From assembly GCF_024397795.1 (NCBI RefSeq), contig NZ_CP072983.1, forward strand, positions 186,001-250,000: a stretch of DNA of 64,000 bases, written 5' to 3'. Each line of letters opens with the position of its first letter. Positions within the stretch are counted from its first letter, which is position 1. The notes under the pieces were generated by a model. It was not told where the DNA came from, ran no database searches, and worked only from the letters and a program-made list of their open reading frames with translations. This DNA is from Lactobacillus intestinalis (GTDB taxonomy: Bacteria; Bacillota; Bacilli; Lactobacillales; Lactobacillaceae). Shown piece after piece: positions 17,821 through 31,759 of this stretch. The position numbers and the translations under genes were made by a program.

Positions 17821-18249
17821 TTAATCAATTTGAATTGAGCTATCATTGCTGTCAGCAGTTTGCTTTGGCAAAGTGATAGTCAATACACCATCATCATACT
17901 TTGCATGGATTTTATTTGCAACTATATTTGGTAATCTAAAGCTTCTAGAAATATGTCCTTCTTGTCTTTCTTGATGAATGACACTGTCATCTTTCTTGTC
18001 TAAGTTCTTAAGTGATTCTCTTGAACCTGATACGCTAAGGATGCCATCGGAGTAGTTAATCTTGATCTTATCCTTCTTCATACCAGGCATATCAATCTTA
18101 ACGATGTAGTCCTTGTCGTTTTCTACAATATCTGACTTCATCATGTTTACAAAGTCAGTATCGTTAAAGAAGTTCTTTGGAAGATCGAACCAATCATTCA
18201 TTACATCAAACATGTCATTGTTTTGACGATTCATCATATCATTTGCCAT
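17821..18249 (-). CDS. Small heat-shock protein, Hsp20/alpha-crystallin family
   Basis: The 142-aa ATP-independent chaperone has an alpha-crystallin domain at about residues 40-130 (YIVKIDMPGMKKDKIKINY, then the family signature GVLTITLPK). A short N-terminal part is rich in Met, Asn and Asp. The start is the ATG whose first base is 18249, with AAGGATG ahead of it; a 37-residue upstream extension has no ribosome site. It is divergent from greA. No CIRCE or CtsR site is recognised in the shared intergenic DNA. Confidence 0.93.
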   Translation of the reverse strand: MANDMMNRQNNDMFDVMNDWFDLPKNFFNDTDFVNMMKSDIVENDKDYIVKIDMPGMKKDKIKINYSDGILSVSGSRESLKNLDKKDDSVIHQERQEGHISRSFRLPNIVANKIHAKYDDGVLTITLPKQTADSNDSSIQID

Positions 18250-18273
18250 AGTACAACATCCTTTCAAGTTAGA

Positions 18274-18301
18274 TTTATAAGAATATGTTTTTGACTTACA
18301 A
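18274..18301 (-). promoter_or_regulatory. Promoter of hsp20
   Basis: On the minus strand TTGTAA (18301-18296) and TATAAA (18279-18274) are separated by 16 nt. Confidence 0.6.
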
Positions 18302-18346
18302 TCTTCATTGTAGTCGGATAGAATGAAATTTAAAGAATTTAGCCTT

Positions 18347-18360
18347 GTGATCGTGATCAC
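18347..18360. promoter_or_regulatory. Inverted repeat between hsp20 and greA, candidate operator
   Basis: GTGATC-GT-GATCAC has 6-bp complementary arms and lies 19 bp upstream of the greA start. The cognate regulator is unknown. Confidence 0.35.
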
Positions 18361-18379
18361 TAAAGAAAAGGGGATAAAA

Positions 18380-18841
18380 ATGGTTTACTATCAAAAAATG
18401 ACACCAGAAGGTTATAAGGAAATTGAAGAAGAAATTGCTAGATTAAAAAAAGATCGTCCTAGAAGAATTAAGATTTTACAAGAAGCGCGGTCAATGGGAG
18501 ATTTATCGGAAAATACTGAATATACTGAAGCTAAGAGAGATTTAGGCCACTTGCAAAGTAGATTGCGTTATTTGGGTAAGCAATTAAAATATGCCGAAAT
18601 TGTGGAAACTAAAGACGATGGTAAAGTTGATTTAGGGAAGACGGTAGTTTTAAAGTTTGACGATGATGAAGACTCTGAAGAATATAAAATTGTTGGTCGG
18701 ATGGAAGCTGATTTAGCTAAAGGGAAGATTGCTTTTGATTCACCTCTTGGCCAAGCAATTATGAAAAAGAAGGCTGGCATAACTGCTACAGTAGAAGCGC
18801 CTGCTGGCGAATATCAAGTTACAATTTTAGAAGTTAAATAA
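18380..18841 (+). CDS. greA: Transcription elongation factor GreA
   Basis: The 153-aa protein rescues backtracked RNA polymerase by stimulating transcript cleavage. An N-terminal coiled-coil finger (about residues 5-78) carries the acidic tip motif GDLSENTEYTEAK; a C-terminal FKBP-like domain follows with SPLGQAIMKKKAG. The ATG at 18380 follows AAAGGGGA; the upstream in-frame extension has no ribosome site. Confidence 0.96.
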   Translation: MVYYQKMTPEGYKEIEEEIARLKKDRPRRIKILQEARSMGDLSENTEYTEAKRDLGHLQSRLRYLGKQLKYAEIVETKDDGKVDLGKTVVLKFDDDEDSEEYKIVGRMEADLAKGKIAFDSPLGQAIMKKKAGITATVEAPAGEYQVTILEVK

Positions 18842-18879
18842 GTGAAAGCATCAGTAAATACTGACAAACACTTATTTTT
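18836..18879 (+). terminator. Rho-independent terminator of greA
   Basis: AAATAAGTG, beginning inside the stop region, pairs with CACTTATTT. An inner TCAGTA/TACTGA stem and a T run complete it. Confidence 0.75.
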
Positions 18880-18959
18880 CACAGATTTAGTTTAAGTATT
18901 TTAAATCTCTCACTTATGAAAGTGCTACCATTAGCTTATAGATGAGGGGAGAGATAATT

Positions 18960-20312
18960 ATGCTAAACTGGATTTTAAAACAACCACCTTCCAAAAAGCT
19001 TGTTCCTAAAGATAAAATTGCAAGTTCTTATAAATGGCATCAATTAGGTGTGTTGCTTGCAACATGTATTGGGTACATTGGTTACTACATTATTCGTTTG
19101 ATTTTTACTACTGAGCAAACGGATATCATGAAGGTTTACCACTTTACCACTGCAGATATTGGTTTGGTTCTTTCATGTTTTGGTATTGGGTACGGTTTTG
19201 CCAAATTGTTCATGGGGGCATTGGCAGATAAATGTGATTCTAATCGGTATTTGATGCTAGGATTGCTTTTATCGGCGATTTTGAACATTTTCTTGGGTTC
19301 AACTAGGAATCTGTATTTGATGATGTTTCTGATGTTTTTGATTGCGGTAACTCAAGGAATGGGTGCAGCAGCTTGTCAAAGAATGATTCAACTTTGGTGG
19401 GGAAAACGTCGCCGCGGCACCATTTATTCAATTTGGTCATCAGCTCATAATGCTGGTTCCTTTATTTGTGTGGCTATAGTTCAACTAGCTACATTTTTAT
19501 TTGCTGGATCAATTTCTGCAGTCTTCTATACTGCTTCTGCAGTTTCATTTGCAATTTGTATTTTAATCTTAGTTTTAGGTGCTGATCGTCCACAAGTAGT
19601 TGGTTTACCTGATATTTCTACTTATACGGGAGACAAGGTATATTTGGACAATGGGAAAGTTTCAACCACTGATTCTACTGATTTAAGTATTTGGCAAATC
19701 TTTGTTAAATATATTTTGAAAAATAAACTAGTTTGGGCGGTTACTCTAACCTCAATGTCACTTTATTTAGTTAGATACGGCATTCAAAGTTGGATTCCAT
19801 CATATTTAGTACAAAATAAAGGTTTTGATGCTAGTTTTGCTAAATGGTTAATTGGTATTTTTGAACTTGCTTCTGTTCCTGGAGTAATTATTATTGGGGC
19901 TATTTCAGATGCTTTAAAAGGACGTCGGGCTTTAGTTTCAATTGTTTGTGTAATCGGGATGCTTATTTGCTTGACGATATATTTTTTCAGCTCTAATCAC
20001 ACCATGATTGTGGTTGCTTTAATGATTATGGGGAACTTGATCTATGCACCCCTAACTTTGGTAGGATTAATGGTTAATGAAGTTGTCCCTAAATTTGCAG
20101 TTGGATCTTCAACGGGATTCATGGGATTTTTCCAATACATTTTTGGTGAAACTTTAGCTACGGCTTTAATCGGAATCTTAGTAAATAAGTACGGCTGGAT
20201 TGCAAGTAATACCGTTCTTTATGTGGCTTCTGGTTTTGCAATTGTTTTCTTGATTTATACCGCCATTAGTGAAGTGAAACTTCAAAAAGAAGCCAAGACA
20301 AAAAATAAATAA
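18960..20312 (+). CDS. Organophosphate:phosphate antiporter, MFS (GlpT/UhpT type)
   Basis: The 450-aa membrane protein has about 12 transmembrane helices. It shows the OPA-family signature region GYIGYYIIRLIF in the first helix and CFGIGYGFAKLFMGALADK in the second-third loop. Family members exchange hexose-6-phosphates or glycerol-3-phosphate for inorganic phosphate; which one is not visible. The start is the ATG at 18960 because GAGGGGAGAG lies just before it, overlapping an earlier in-frame ATG at 18942. No two-component system is nearby. Confidence 0.85.
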   Translation: MLNWILKQPPSKKLVPKDKIASSYKWHQLGVLLATCIGYIGYYIIRLIFTTEQTDIMKVYHFTTADIGLVLSCFGIGYGFAKLFMGALADKCDSNRYLMLGLLLSAILNIFLGSTRNLYLMMFLMFLIAVTQGMGAAACQRMIQLWWGKRRRGTIYSIWSSAHNAGSFICVAIVQLATFLFAGSISAVFYTASAVSFAICILILVLGADRPQVVGLPDISTYTGDKVYLDNGKVSTTDSTDLSIWQIFVKYILKNKLVWAVTLTSMSLYLVRYGIQSWIPSYLVQNKGFDASFAKWLIGIFELASVPGVIIIGAISDALKGRRALVSIVCVIGMLICLTIYFFSSNHTMIVVALMIMGNLIYAPLTLVGLMVNEVVPKFAVGSSTGFMGFFQYIFGETLATALIGILVNKYGWIASNTVLYVASGFAIVFLIYTAISEVKLQKEAKTKNK

Positions 20313-20332
20313 TGCTAATCACTATTTGATTG

Positions 20333-20363
20333 AAAAGTGCCTTTTATAATAGGGCGCTTTTTT
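20333..20363 (+). terminator. Rho-independent terminator of the antiporter gene
   Basis: AAAAGTGCC pairs with GGGCGCTTTT across about ten bases, followed by a T run. The T run leads into TTGCTATAAT, an extended -10 for the next gene. Confidence 0.8.
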
Positions 20364-20414
20364 GCTATAATAAGGAATTTGTAGGGTACATATGCAAATT
20401 TAGGGGTGAATTTA

Positions 20415-21077
20415 GTGAATACACCAGAATCAAGAGAGGGTAACTTGATTCGCTACGCTGTTTATTTAGCCGGATATTTGATGGCGCGTGGGGTAGTTAA
20501 AATAGTTACCATGAACTCGCCATTGAGAGTATGGGATTTGATCTTATTCGTTTTAATTACGGCAATGGTCTTGTTGTTTTATATTTATCGGTTTAATCGC
20601 GAACAGCGCTTTTTTCAGCGGGACTTTGTCTTGCCATGGTTAGGTAACTATGGTGCAACGGTAATCTTAACTCTAATTGTAATTGTGACGCGAATCGGCG
20701 TTTCTTGGCTGCAAGCTTATAACAAAGTCAGTTGGTATGGATTTCAAGCAGAATATTTAAGACATGAATCTGTTTCGATGTTTTGGTTTTTGATTGTAGC
20801 AATTGGGATTGTTTTACCGATTTTGCAAGAGTATTTGGCAACTGGATTTTTGTTTAATTACATGTTTAGACGAAATGAAGTTTCAGTCGCCATCTTAGGA
20901 ATGTTAACATCGGGGATTTTATTTAGTTTATTTAATTTTCAAATGTCAATTCCACTATTTTTTATCAATATTTTTTATGGCGCCCTCTTTGCATGGTCTT
21001 ACTTGTATACCCAAACTTTATGGATGCCAATCTATTTATCGGTCTTAAATGGTGTAATGCTAGTAATTATGACATAA
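20415..21077 (+). CDS. CPBP-like (CAAX protease/bacteriocin-processing fold) membrane protein, degenerate catalytic motifs
   Basis: The 220-aa protein has 6-7 membrane segments. The C-terminal half follows the CPBP layout, but motif 1, normally EExxxR, reads QEYLATG. The motif 2 His of FxxxH is Asn (FSLFN), and the HxxxN position near the end is also lost. The Glu-Glu and His residues needed for peptidase activity are therefore absent, suggesting a non-catalytic role. Relatives often act in bacteriocin immunity, but nothing here proves that. GTG at 20415 has AGGGGTGA about 6 nt ahead; the GTG at 20406 overlaps that site. Confidence 0.7.
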   Translation: MNTPESREGNLIRYAVYLAGYLMARGVVKIVTMNSPLRVWDLILFVLITAMVLLFYIYRFNREQRFFQRDFVLPWLGNYGATVILTLIVIVTRIGVSWLQAYNKVSWYGFQAEYLRHESVSMFWFLIVAIGIVLPILQEYLATGFLFNYMFRRNEVSVAILGMLTSGILFSLFNFQMSIPLFFINIFYGALFAWSYLYTQTLWMPIYLSVLNGVMLVIMT

Positions 21078-21080
21078 AAG

Positions 21081-21114
21081 AAAAACAGATGACAAAAATG
21101 TCATCTGTTTTTTT
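21081..21114. terminator. Bidirectional Rho-independent terminator
   Basis: AAACAGATGACA and TGTCATCTGTTT form a perfect 12-bp stem around AAAA, with A and T runs outside. It serves the gene on the left and tRNA-Gly on the minus strand. Confidence 0.9.
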
Positions 21115-21123
21115 GATATAAAA

Positions 21124-21194
21124 AGCGGATAGCGTGAATCGAACCCGCATCTTCAGCTTGGGAAGCTGACGTTCTACCATTTAACTATACCCGC
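21124..21194 (-). tRNA. tRNA-Gly (anticodon CCC)
   Basis: The minus-strand cloverleaf has acceptor GCGGGTA/TATCCGC, anticodon arm TCAGC-TTCCCAA-GCTGA giving anticodon CCC, and T arm GCGGG-TTCGATT-CACGC. It is 71 nt with no encoded CCA. It reads only GGG codons, so other Gly tRNAs must lie elsewhere. Confidence 0.9.
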
Positions 21195-21236
21195 ATTACT
21201 CATTTATTTTAGCATGAAATGAATGTGGAAGCCAAA

Positions 21237-21839
21237 TTAATTTTTAGGAATTACTTTTTCAACTTGTAAAGGAATATTTTTGCGATCAACTAAACTAGTG
21301 AAGTTTTGGAATAGCCATTGGCGTAATTCACTTGGAGTAATGATTAAAGGCATACGGTTGTGAATTGGTGCCATTATGCTATTGGGTTCAGTGGTAACCA
21401 TTGAAAATTGGTCTTTTTTGTAAATCCCCGCAATCATTGTTAGTGGTTGGTTAGGATTATCGAAGCGATACTTTTGTCGATAAGTCTTACCATTTTTTCC
21501 TAAATAGGTTTCTTTACTAGTTTCAAAAAAGTAATCACTAATAATAATGCAACGCTCTTTTTCAAAAGATTTGTCCCACATGGAGGGTTTAGTTTCATAA
21601 AAACGTTCAATCCGAGCGTTAAAAATTACTTTCTTAGGGTCAAATGGGCTCGTAAAGCCCCAACTCTTTTGTTTTAATTGCAATTCGTCGTCTTTAAAAA
21701 GTAAAACTGGCGCAATTCCTTTAGGAAAAATATTTTCAGAATCTGATTTAAAATCGGGCGTAGCTAAAGGTAAATCTAGATCACTTTTTAAGTATTTTTG
21801 AATCGTAGCTAAATTTGGAATATGGAACTGATTGCACAT
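21237..21839 (-). CDS. SOS response-associated peptidase (SRAP/YedK/HMCES family)
   Basis: Proteins of this family form a thiazolidine crosslink with abasic sites in single-stranded DNA through Cys2. This one has 200 aa and starts MCNQFHIP, so Cys2 is present once Met is removed, but the usual CGRF is CNQF. The other active-site elements are visible: NARIERF (Asn), ISDYFFET (Glu region) and APIHNRMPLII (His). The ATG at 21839 follows AAAAGGAGAA on the minus strand. It is divergent from trpS. Confidence 0.85.
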   Translation of the reverse strand: MCNQFHIPNLATIQKYLKSDLDLPLATPDFKSDSENIFPKGIAPVLLFKDDELQLKQKSWGFTSPFDPKKVIFNARIERFYETKPSMWDKSFEKERCIIISDYFFETSKETYLGKNGKTYRQKYRFDNPNQPLTMIAGIYKKDQFSMVTTEPNSIMAPIHNRMPLIITPSELRQWLFQNFTSLVDRKNIPLQVEKVIPKN

Positions 21840-21966
21840 AATTTTTCTCCTTTTCCTTTGATTATAGTCTAGGAATCCTTTATCTGGTTTAATCAAGCCC
21901 TAATTTTTGTTAAAATTATTCTAACTGAATGTAAATAAACATATAAAAAGAGAAGGAAGAATGATT

Positions 21967-22989
21967 ATGGCAAAGGAAATTTTGCTGACAGGAGACCGAC
22001 CAACCGGGAAGCTTCATATTGGTCACTATATTGGCTCATTAAAAAACCGTGTGAAATTGCAAAATGAAGGTAAATATGAGCCTTATATTATGATTGCAGA
22101 CACGCAAGCGTTAACTGATAATGCACGTAATCCAGAAAAAATTCGTAATAGTTTGATTCAAGTAGCACTTGACTACTTAGCAGTAGGGATTGATCCATCT
22201 AAGTCTACTATTTTTGTTCAATCTCAAATCCCAGCTTTGTTTGAATTAACTGCTTACTACATGGATTTAGTAACTGTAGCTCGCTTGGAAAGAAATCCAA
22301 CTGTAAAAACAGAAATTAAGCAAAAAGGATTTAAAGATTCAATTCCAGTTGGTTTTTTGAACTATCCGGTTTCTCAGGCTGCTGATATTACTGCTTTTAA
22401 AGCAACTATTGTGCCTGTTGGGGATGATCAAGAACCAATGCTTGAACAAACTCGTGAAATTGTTCGTACCTTTAACCGTGTGTACAACTGTGATGTTTTG
22501 GTAGAACCTAAGGGTTACTTTCCAGCAAAAGGTCAAGGACGTCTTCCAGGTCTTGATGGTAATGCTAAGATGTCTAAGTCACTTGGAAATGCTATTTACA
22601 TTTCTGATGATGCTAAAACCGTTCAAAAGAAAGTTATGTCAATGTACACTGATCCAAATCATATTCATGTGGAAGATCCAGGTCAAATTGAAGGTAACAC
22701 CGTCTTTACTTATCTTGATGTCTTTGATCCAGACAAGGATAAAGTGGCTGAGCTTAAAGAACAATATCAAAAGGGTGGCCTTGGCGACGTTAAGATTAAG
22801 CGCTATTTGAATCAAGTTCTAGAAAATGAACTAGCTCCAATTAGAGAACGTCGTGAAAAATATGCTCAAGATATTGATAGTGTTTATGAAATGCTTGAAG
22901 AAGGTTCAAAGAAAGCTAATGAAAAGGCTAATGAAACCTTGAAGCAAGTTCGGGATGCTATTGGTCTTAATTATTTTGAAAATAGATAA
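21967..22989 (+). CDS. trpS: Tryptophanyl-tRNA synthetase
   Basis: The 340-aa class I synthetase has HIGH motif [10 protein letters not shown] near residues 15-24 and KMSKS ([10 protein letters not shown]) near residue 198. It charges tRNA-Trp in the cytosol. ATG at 21967 is preferred because AAGGAAG ends 8 nt before it; the ATG at 21961 sits directly on that site. No T-box leader is visible. It is followed 15 nt later by a dCMP deaminase gene. Confidence 0.96.
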   Translation: MAKEILLTGDRPTGKLHIGHYIGSLKNRVKLQNEGKYEPYIMIADTQALTDNARNPEKIRNSLIQVALDYLAVGIDPSKSTIFVQSQIPALFELTAYYMDLVTVARLERNPTVKTEIKQKGFKDSIPVGFLNYPVSQAADITAFKATIVPVGDDQEPMLEQTREIVRTFNRVYNCDVLVEPKGYFPAKGQGRLPGLDGNAKMSKSLGNAIYISDDAKTVQKKVMSMYTDPNHIHVEDPGQIEGNTVFTYLDVFDPDKDKVAELKEQYQKGGLGDVKIKRYLNQVLENELAPIRERREKYAQDIDSVYEMLEEGSKKANEKANETLKQVRDAIGLNYFENR

Positions 22990-23004
22990 ATCGAGGTAAT
23001 TTAA

Positions 23005-23490
23005 ATGCACGATCGAATTCCTTGGAAACAATATTTTATGATGCAGGCGTTAGTGATTGCTCAACGTTCGACCTGCAATCGTGCTTTAGTTGGTAGTGTT
23101 TTAGTTAAAGATAATCGCATTATTGGAACCGGCTATAATGGATCGGTTTCTGGTCAGCCTCATTGTGATGATGCTGGTCATCAAATGGTAGATGGACATT
23201 GTGTGCGCACTATTCATTCAGAAATGAATTCTTTAATTCAATGTGCTAAAAATGGCGTTTCAACTGCTGATACTGAAATTTATGTCACACATTTTCCTTG
23301 TTACAATTGTACGAAAGCACTCTTACAGGCTGGAGTGAAGAAGATCAATTATTATTTTGATTATCATGATAATCCGCTAGCAATACAATTGCTTCATGAT
23401 TGTGGGGTACCATATGAACAAATTAAAATCGATCGAAAATACGTGGAAAGTTTGGCCCATAAACTTGAAGATGTCGAAAAAGACTCTTAG
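23005..23490 (+). CDS. dCMP deaminase family protein (ComEB-like)
   Basis: The 161-aa zinc cytidine-deaminase-fold enzyme converts dCMP to dUMP for thymidylate synthesis. Zinc ligands are visible as TIHSEMN (His and catalytic Glu) and PCYNC (two Cys), with an extra Cys/His-rich loop ([17 protein letters not shown]) typical of the dCMP deaminase subgroup. GAGGTAA precedes the start. Its last 20 bases overlap the next gene. Confidence 0.92.
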   Translation: MHDRIPWKQYFMMQALVIAQRSTCNRALVGSVLVKDNRIIGTGYNGSVSGQPHCDDAGHQMVDGHCVRTIHSEMNSLIQCAKNGVSTADTEIYVTHFPCYNCTKALLQAGVKKINYYFDYHDNPLAIQLLHDCGVPYEQIKIDRKYVESLAHKLEDVEKDS

Positions 23491-24076
23491 CTGGATAGCC
23501 GGTTTAATTGCGGTTTTTTGTATTTTAACTGGATTTAGCCAACCTGATATTGAAGATCAAGCTCATATTCTTAATAAAGAAACACGTAATTTAATTATGG
23601 CTAAAAATGCTCGTTATTGGCAAACAGGGGAGCAACCTCAAATTGTTGTTAAAACTGTAAATCGTCTCGATAAGTTAACTCCTAAAGCTTTAAATAAATC
23701 AGATAAGACAGTTTTTATTGTAGTAGGAGTTAAAGGTAAAAAGCGTAATGTGCAAATTTATTCAACTAAAGATTTACACGGTGCTTTTACAGCTGAAGTA
23801 CGGATGAATATTATTCGAGCTGAAGCTGATAAATTACGGAGTTCGAATAATGCGACTTTTAATCAGGGGTTGAGATTCGTTTTTCGAGCAGTTGCAACTA
23901 AGATTGATCAGGAGTATCAGTACACTCTTGATAAGTATGATTTATCTGATAAAGAACAAAGTAAAATTAGTCATCCTCATAAAGTGGCGCTTCCGATTGC
24001 TTTAGCTCTTGCGCTAGTAGTAATGGGTTTAGTTTATCTTTTCCGTAGGGTTAGAAGCGATCCGAATAATCAATAA
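23471..24076 (+). CDS. TPM-domain membrane protein
   Basis: The 201-aa protein has an N-terminal membrane/signal segment (about residues 6-22), an extracytoplasmic TPM domain of about 120 residues ([33 protein letters not shown]) and a C-terminal membrane helix ([18 protein letters not shown]) ending in a basic tail. TPM proteins are often involved in membrane-protein quality control or as phosphatases; the role here is unknown. ATG at 23471 lies inside the deaminase gene in another frame, indicating translational coupling. The ribosome site is weak. Confidence 0.75.
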   Translation: MSKKTLSWIAGLIAVFCILTGFSQPDIEDQAHILNKETRNLIMAKNARYWQTGEQPQIVVKTVNRLDKLTPKALNKSDKTVFIVVGVKGKKRNVQIYSTKDLHGAFTAEVRMNIIRAEADKLRSSNNATFNQGLRFVFRAVATKIDQEYQYTLDKYDLSDKEQSKISHPHKVALPIALALALVVMGLVYLFRRVRSDPNNQ

Positions 24077-24134
24077 ATTGAATTTGACTAAGCAGACCTT
24101 GAGTATTAAACTCTCAATGGACATAATTTAGCAA

Positions 24135-24345
24135 ATAAACTGTTAGGTGAGACTCCTACGTGAACACACGCTATCGCCCAGAAACATCTAGAGATGCCAA
24201 CGGGTTAAATAGGTGTCGTCGACTTAAGGCGAGATCCAGATAGCTAGCATGTGCTTACGTCACGTAGTGTTAAAACTGAACGACGAGTATTAAGAAGCCT
24301 TGTTTGGCATGATCACTTACAGTTTTTGTAAGTGATCTTTTTTGT
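24135..24345 (+). promoter_or_regulatory. M-box (ykoK) magnesium riboswitch
   Basis: The leader contains the M-box blocks in order: GTTAGGTGAGACTCCTACGTG, ACACGCTATCGCCCAGAAAC, GATGCCAACGGGTTAAATAG, and CGACTTAAGGCGAGATCCAG followed by GCTAGCATGTGCTTACG. The expression platform ends in a terminator at about 24310-24343 (GATCACTTAC / GTAAGTGATC plus TTTTTT). High Mg2+ should fold the aptamer and stop transcription of the ATPase gene that follows. Confidence 0.93.
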
Positions 24346-24378
24346 TTATTTGCAGAGATAACTAAAGGAGTGGGTAGT

Positions 24379-29124
<4,746 letters not shown>

Positions 29125-29125
<1 letters not shown>

Positions 29126-29892
29126 TGCAGATTATTGATAATCATACTCACTTAAATGATGAGCCTTTTCGGGGTAAGGAAGAATATTACCTCGATCGGG
29201 CTAAAGAATTAGATGTAACCAAAGTGATTTGTGCTGGGCAGGATCCTGATTTTAATGAGCGTGCAATTGATTTGGCTCAACGGTTTGACAATGTTTATGC
29301 GATGGTTGGCTTGAATCCGGATATTGCAAAAAATTATGATCAAAAAGCTGAAGATAAGTTGATTGAACAACTCCAAATGCCAAAAGTGGTTGCTTTAGGA
29401 GAAGTAGGTCTTGATTATTATTGGGATGAATCGCCAAGAGATGTTCAACAGGATGTTTTTAGAAGACAAATTGAAGTTGCACATGAATTAAAGATGCCCG
29501 TTGACATTCATACTAGGGATGCTTTTGAGGATTGCTATAAAATTTTAAAAGAAAGCAATCTGGAATATGGCGCAATTTTGCATAGCTTTAATGGTTCGGC
29601 TGAATGGTTAAATAAATTCTTAGATTTAAACGTTTATTTCTCTTATTCTGGAGTTGTATCTTTTACTAAGGCAAAGGAAGTTCATGAGTCAGCTAAAAAA
29701 GCTCCTTTAGATAGAATTTTGGTTGAAACCGATGCTCCTTATTTAACTCCTAAGCCATATCGTGGTAAACAAAATGAACCAGCATATGTTCGATATGTTG
29801 CTCAAGCAATTGCGGACTTAAAAGAGATACCTTTAGAAGAAGTGGCCTATGCTACTTATGCGAATACTGTGAGAGTTTATGGTCTTGAATAA
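29125..29892 (+). CDS. tatD: TatD family metal-dependent DNase/hydrolase
   Basis: The 255-aa TIM-barrel protein has metal ligands DNHTHLND at the N-terminus, GEVGLDYYWD, DIHTRDAFED, ILHSFNGSAEW and VETDAPYLTPKPYRGK. TatD proteins act as 3'-5' exonucleases or D-aminoacyl hydrolases. Its ATG shares a base with the metG stop and its own end overlaps rnmV, so metG-tatD-rnmV-rsmA form a tightly packed operon. Confidence 0.94.
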
Positions 29893-30448
29893 AAAGAATT
29901 TTAATGCCGTTGTCGTAGTTGAAGGAAAAGATGATACAATTCGACTTAAACAATTTTTTCCTGGGATAGAAACTATAGAAACTAATGGGTCTGCTGTTTC
30001 AAAAGAAGTTCTGGCAGAATTGAAAAAGTTAAGCCAAAAAAGAGATATCATTGTCTTTACTGATCCTGATTTTAACGGTGAAAGAATCAGAAGAATTGTT
30101 TCTGAGGCAGTTCCTAATGCCAAACAAGCTTTTATTACACGTGAAGAAGGAAAACCAGATAAAAAAGGTAATAGTCTTGGAGTTGAACATGCTTCAAAAG
30201 AAGCTATTGAGCGAGCTTTGAGTGACCTTTATGAAGTAAAACCAGAAGTTAGTGACATAACTAAAAAAGCTTATCAGAACCTGGGATTTGTTGGTGGTAG
30301 CAATTCTAAAATTTTACGTGAAAAAGTGGGCATTAAACTTGGGATTGGATACGGCAATTCTAAACAATTTTATAAACGATTAGTTACTTTTGGCGTATCT
30401 CTAGATGAGTTAGTAGAAGTGGTAAAGGAAATAGAAAATGGCAAATAA
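29879..30448 (+). CDS. rnmV: Ribonuclease M5
   Basis: The 189-aa Toprim-domain nuclease matures 5S rRNA. Toprim motifs are [12 protein letters not shown] at the N-terminus and [13 protein letters not shown], with LGVEHAS typical of M5. It overlaps tatD by 14 bp and rsmA by 11 bp. ATG at 29879 is used; an in-frame TTG two codons later is an alternative. Confidence 0.94.
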   Translation: MVLNKKNFNAVVVVEGKDDTIRLKQFFPGIETIETNGSAVSKEVLAELKKLSQKRDIIVFTDPDFNGERIRRIVSEAVPNAKQAFITREEGKPDKKGNSLGVEHASKEAIERALSDLYEVKPEVSDITKKAYQNLGFVGGSNSKILREKVGIKLGIGYGNSKQFYKRLVTFGVSLDELVEVVKEIENGK

Positions 30449-31325
30449 TATTCCAATTGGATCTCCTGTTAGAACGCAGGCGATTGTTAATCGTTATTTT
30501 GTTAAAGCTAAAAAGAATTTAGGACAAAACTTTTTAATTGATCATGATGCAATTATGGGAATTGTTGAAGCAGCGCAAGTAAAACCCGGGGATCAAGTTA
30601 TTGAAATTGGACCAGGAATAGGTTCTTTAACAGAACAACTTCTTTTAGCAGGTGCAAAAGTGTTCGCATATGAGGTGGATGATTCACTTCCTGAAATTCT
30701 TCACAATGAATTACCACAAACAATCGATGGAGAAGATTTAGATAGTCGATTCAAATTAATGTTAAAAGATGTCTTGAAGGCAGATTTTGATCATGATTTA
30801 GCTGGATTTTTTGACTTGAATAAAGGCGTGAAAGTTGTAGCTAATTTACCCTACTACATTACAACACCAATTATTTTTGGTTTAGCTGAATCAAATCTCA
30901 ATTTTGAAAGTTTAACCTTGATGATGCAAAAGGAAGTTGCGGAAAGGTTAGTTGCAAGTCCTGGTAATAAAGCGTTTGGGCCACTTTCAATTGCGGTTCA
31001 AACTGAAATGGACGTTAAGATTGCACTTGAAGTTAAGAATACCTCATTTATGCCAAGTCCCAAGGTTGATTCTAGTGTCGTTGTTCTTACCCCATTGGAA
31101 AATAAACCAGATATTCCTAATCGTAAACATTTTAATTGGGTAGTAAAAATGTGTTTTTCTCAAAGAAGAAAGACTTTGAATAATAATCTGAAAAACGTAA
31201 TTCCTGATAAGGATGAAAGAGAAAAGCTCATTTCTAGTCTAGGAGTAGATCCACGGGTTAGGCCGGAGGATTTGACGATTTCACAATTTATCCAAATTGC
31301 TAAGGCTATTCCGATGAAGCAGTAG
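30438..31325 (+). CDS. rsmA: 16S rRNA (adenine1518/1519-N6)-dimethyltransferase
   Basis: The 295-aa SAM-dependent enzyme dimethylates two adenines at the 3' end of 16S rRNA. Visible motifs are [25 protein letters not shown] (SAM motif I) and the catalytic [10 protein letters not shown], with a C-terminal helical domain. It is also known as KsgA, and loss gives kasugamycin resistance. It is the last gene of the packed metG operon. Confidence 0.95.
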   Translation: MANNIPIGSPVRTQAIVNRYFVKAKKNLGQNFLIDHDAIMGIVEAAQVKPGDQVIEIGPGIGSLTEQLLLAGAKVFAYEVDDSLPEILHNELPQTIDGEDLDSRFKLMLKDVLKADFDHDLAGFFDLNKGVKVVANLPYYITTPIIFGLAESNLNFESLTLMMQKEVAERLVASPGNKAFGPLSIAVQTEMDVKIALEVKNTSFMPSPKVDSSVVVLTPLENKPDIPNRKHFNWVVKMCFSQRRKTLNNNLKNVIPDKDEREKLISSLGVDPRVRPEDLTISQFIQIAKAIPMKQ

Positions 31326-31398
31326 GCTTTAAAAGCTTGTGAAAAATTGACAATTAACCCTTTTTATGATAGAATCGTCCAAAAGGAGTTGTTATTTA

Positions 31399-31656
31399 GT
31401 GCCAACATCGATTAATACGATTAAACATAAGTTGGATTCTCACTTAGGCGATACCTTAACAGTAGTAGCTCAAGCGGGTCGTAAGAAGGTTACAAAGAGA
31501 CGGGGAATCTTGAGAGAAACCTTTCCTGCAGTATTTGTTGTTGATTTAGATCAAGATCAAAATAATTTTAAACATGTTTCTTATAGTTACACTGATTTAT
31601 TAACTAAGAATATTGCATTAGAATTTGATGATGAAGTAGAAGAAGCTGAAGCTTAA
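31399..31656 (+). CDS. veg: Veg family protein
   Basis: The small cytosolic protein of 85 aa starts MPTSINTIKHKLDSHLG, with a GRKKVTKRRG basic turn and an acidic C-terminus. In Bacillus, Veg stimulates biofilm formation. GTG at 31399 has AAAGGAG 11 nt upstream; earlier in-frame codons precede that site. Its place after rsmA and before purR matches the Bacillus order. Confidence 0.88.
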   Translation: MPTSINTIKHKLDSHLGDTLTVVAQAGRKKVTKRRGILRETFPAVFVVDLDQDQNNFKHVSYSYTDLLTKNIALEFDDEVEEAEA

Positions 31657-31667
31657 AAGCTGGAATA

Positions 31668-31703
31668 AGTACTAACATTGTTAAAATGTTAGTGCTTTTT
31701 TTT
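31668..31703 (+). terminator. Rho-independent terminator of veg
   Basis: AGTACTAACA pairs with TGTTAGTGCT around TTGTTAAAA, followed by eight T. Confidence 0.88.
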
Positions 31704-31759
31704 GTGCATTAGAGTAATATTTATAAGCAGATAAATCCAAACATTAGAAAGGAAATATT

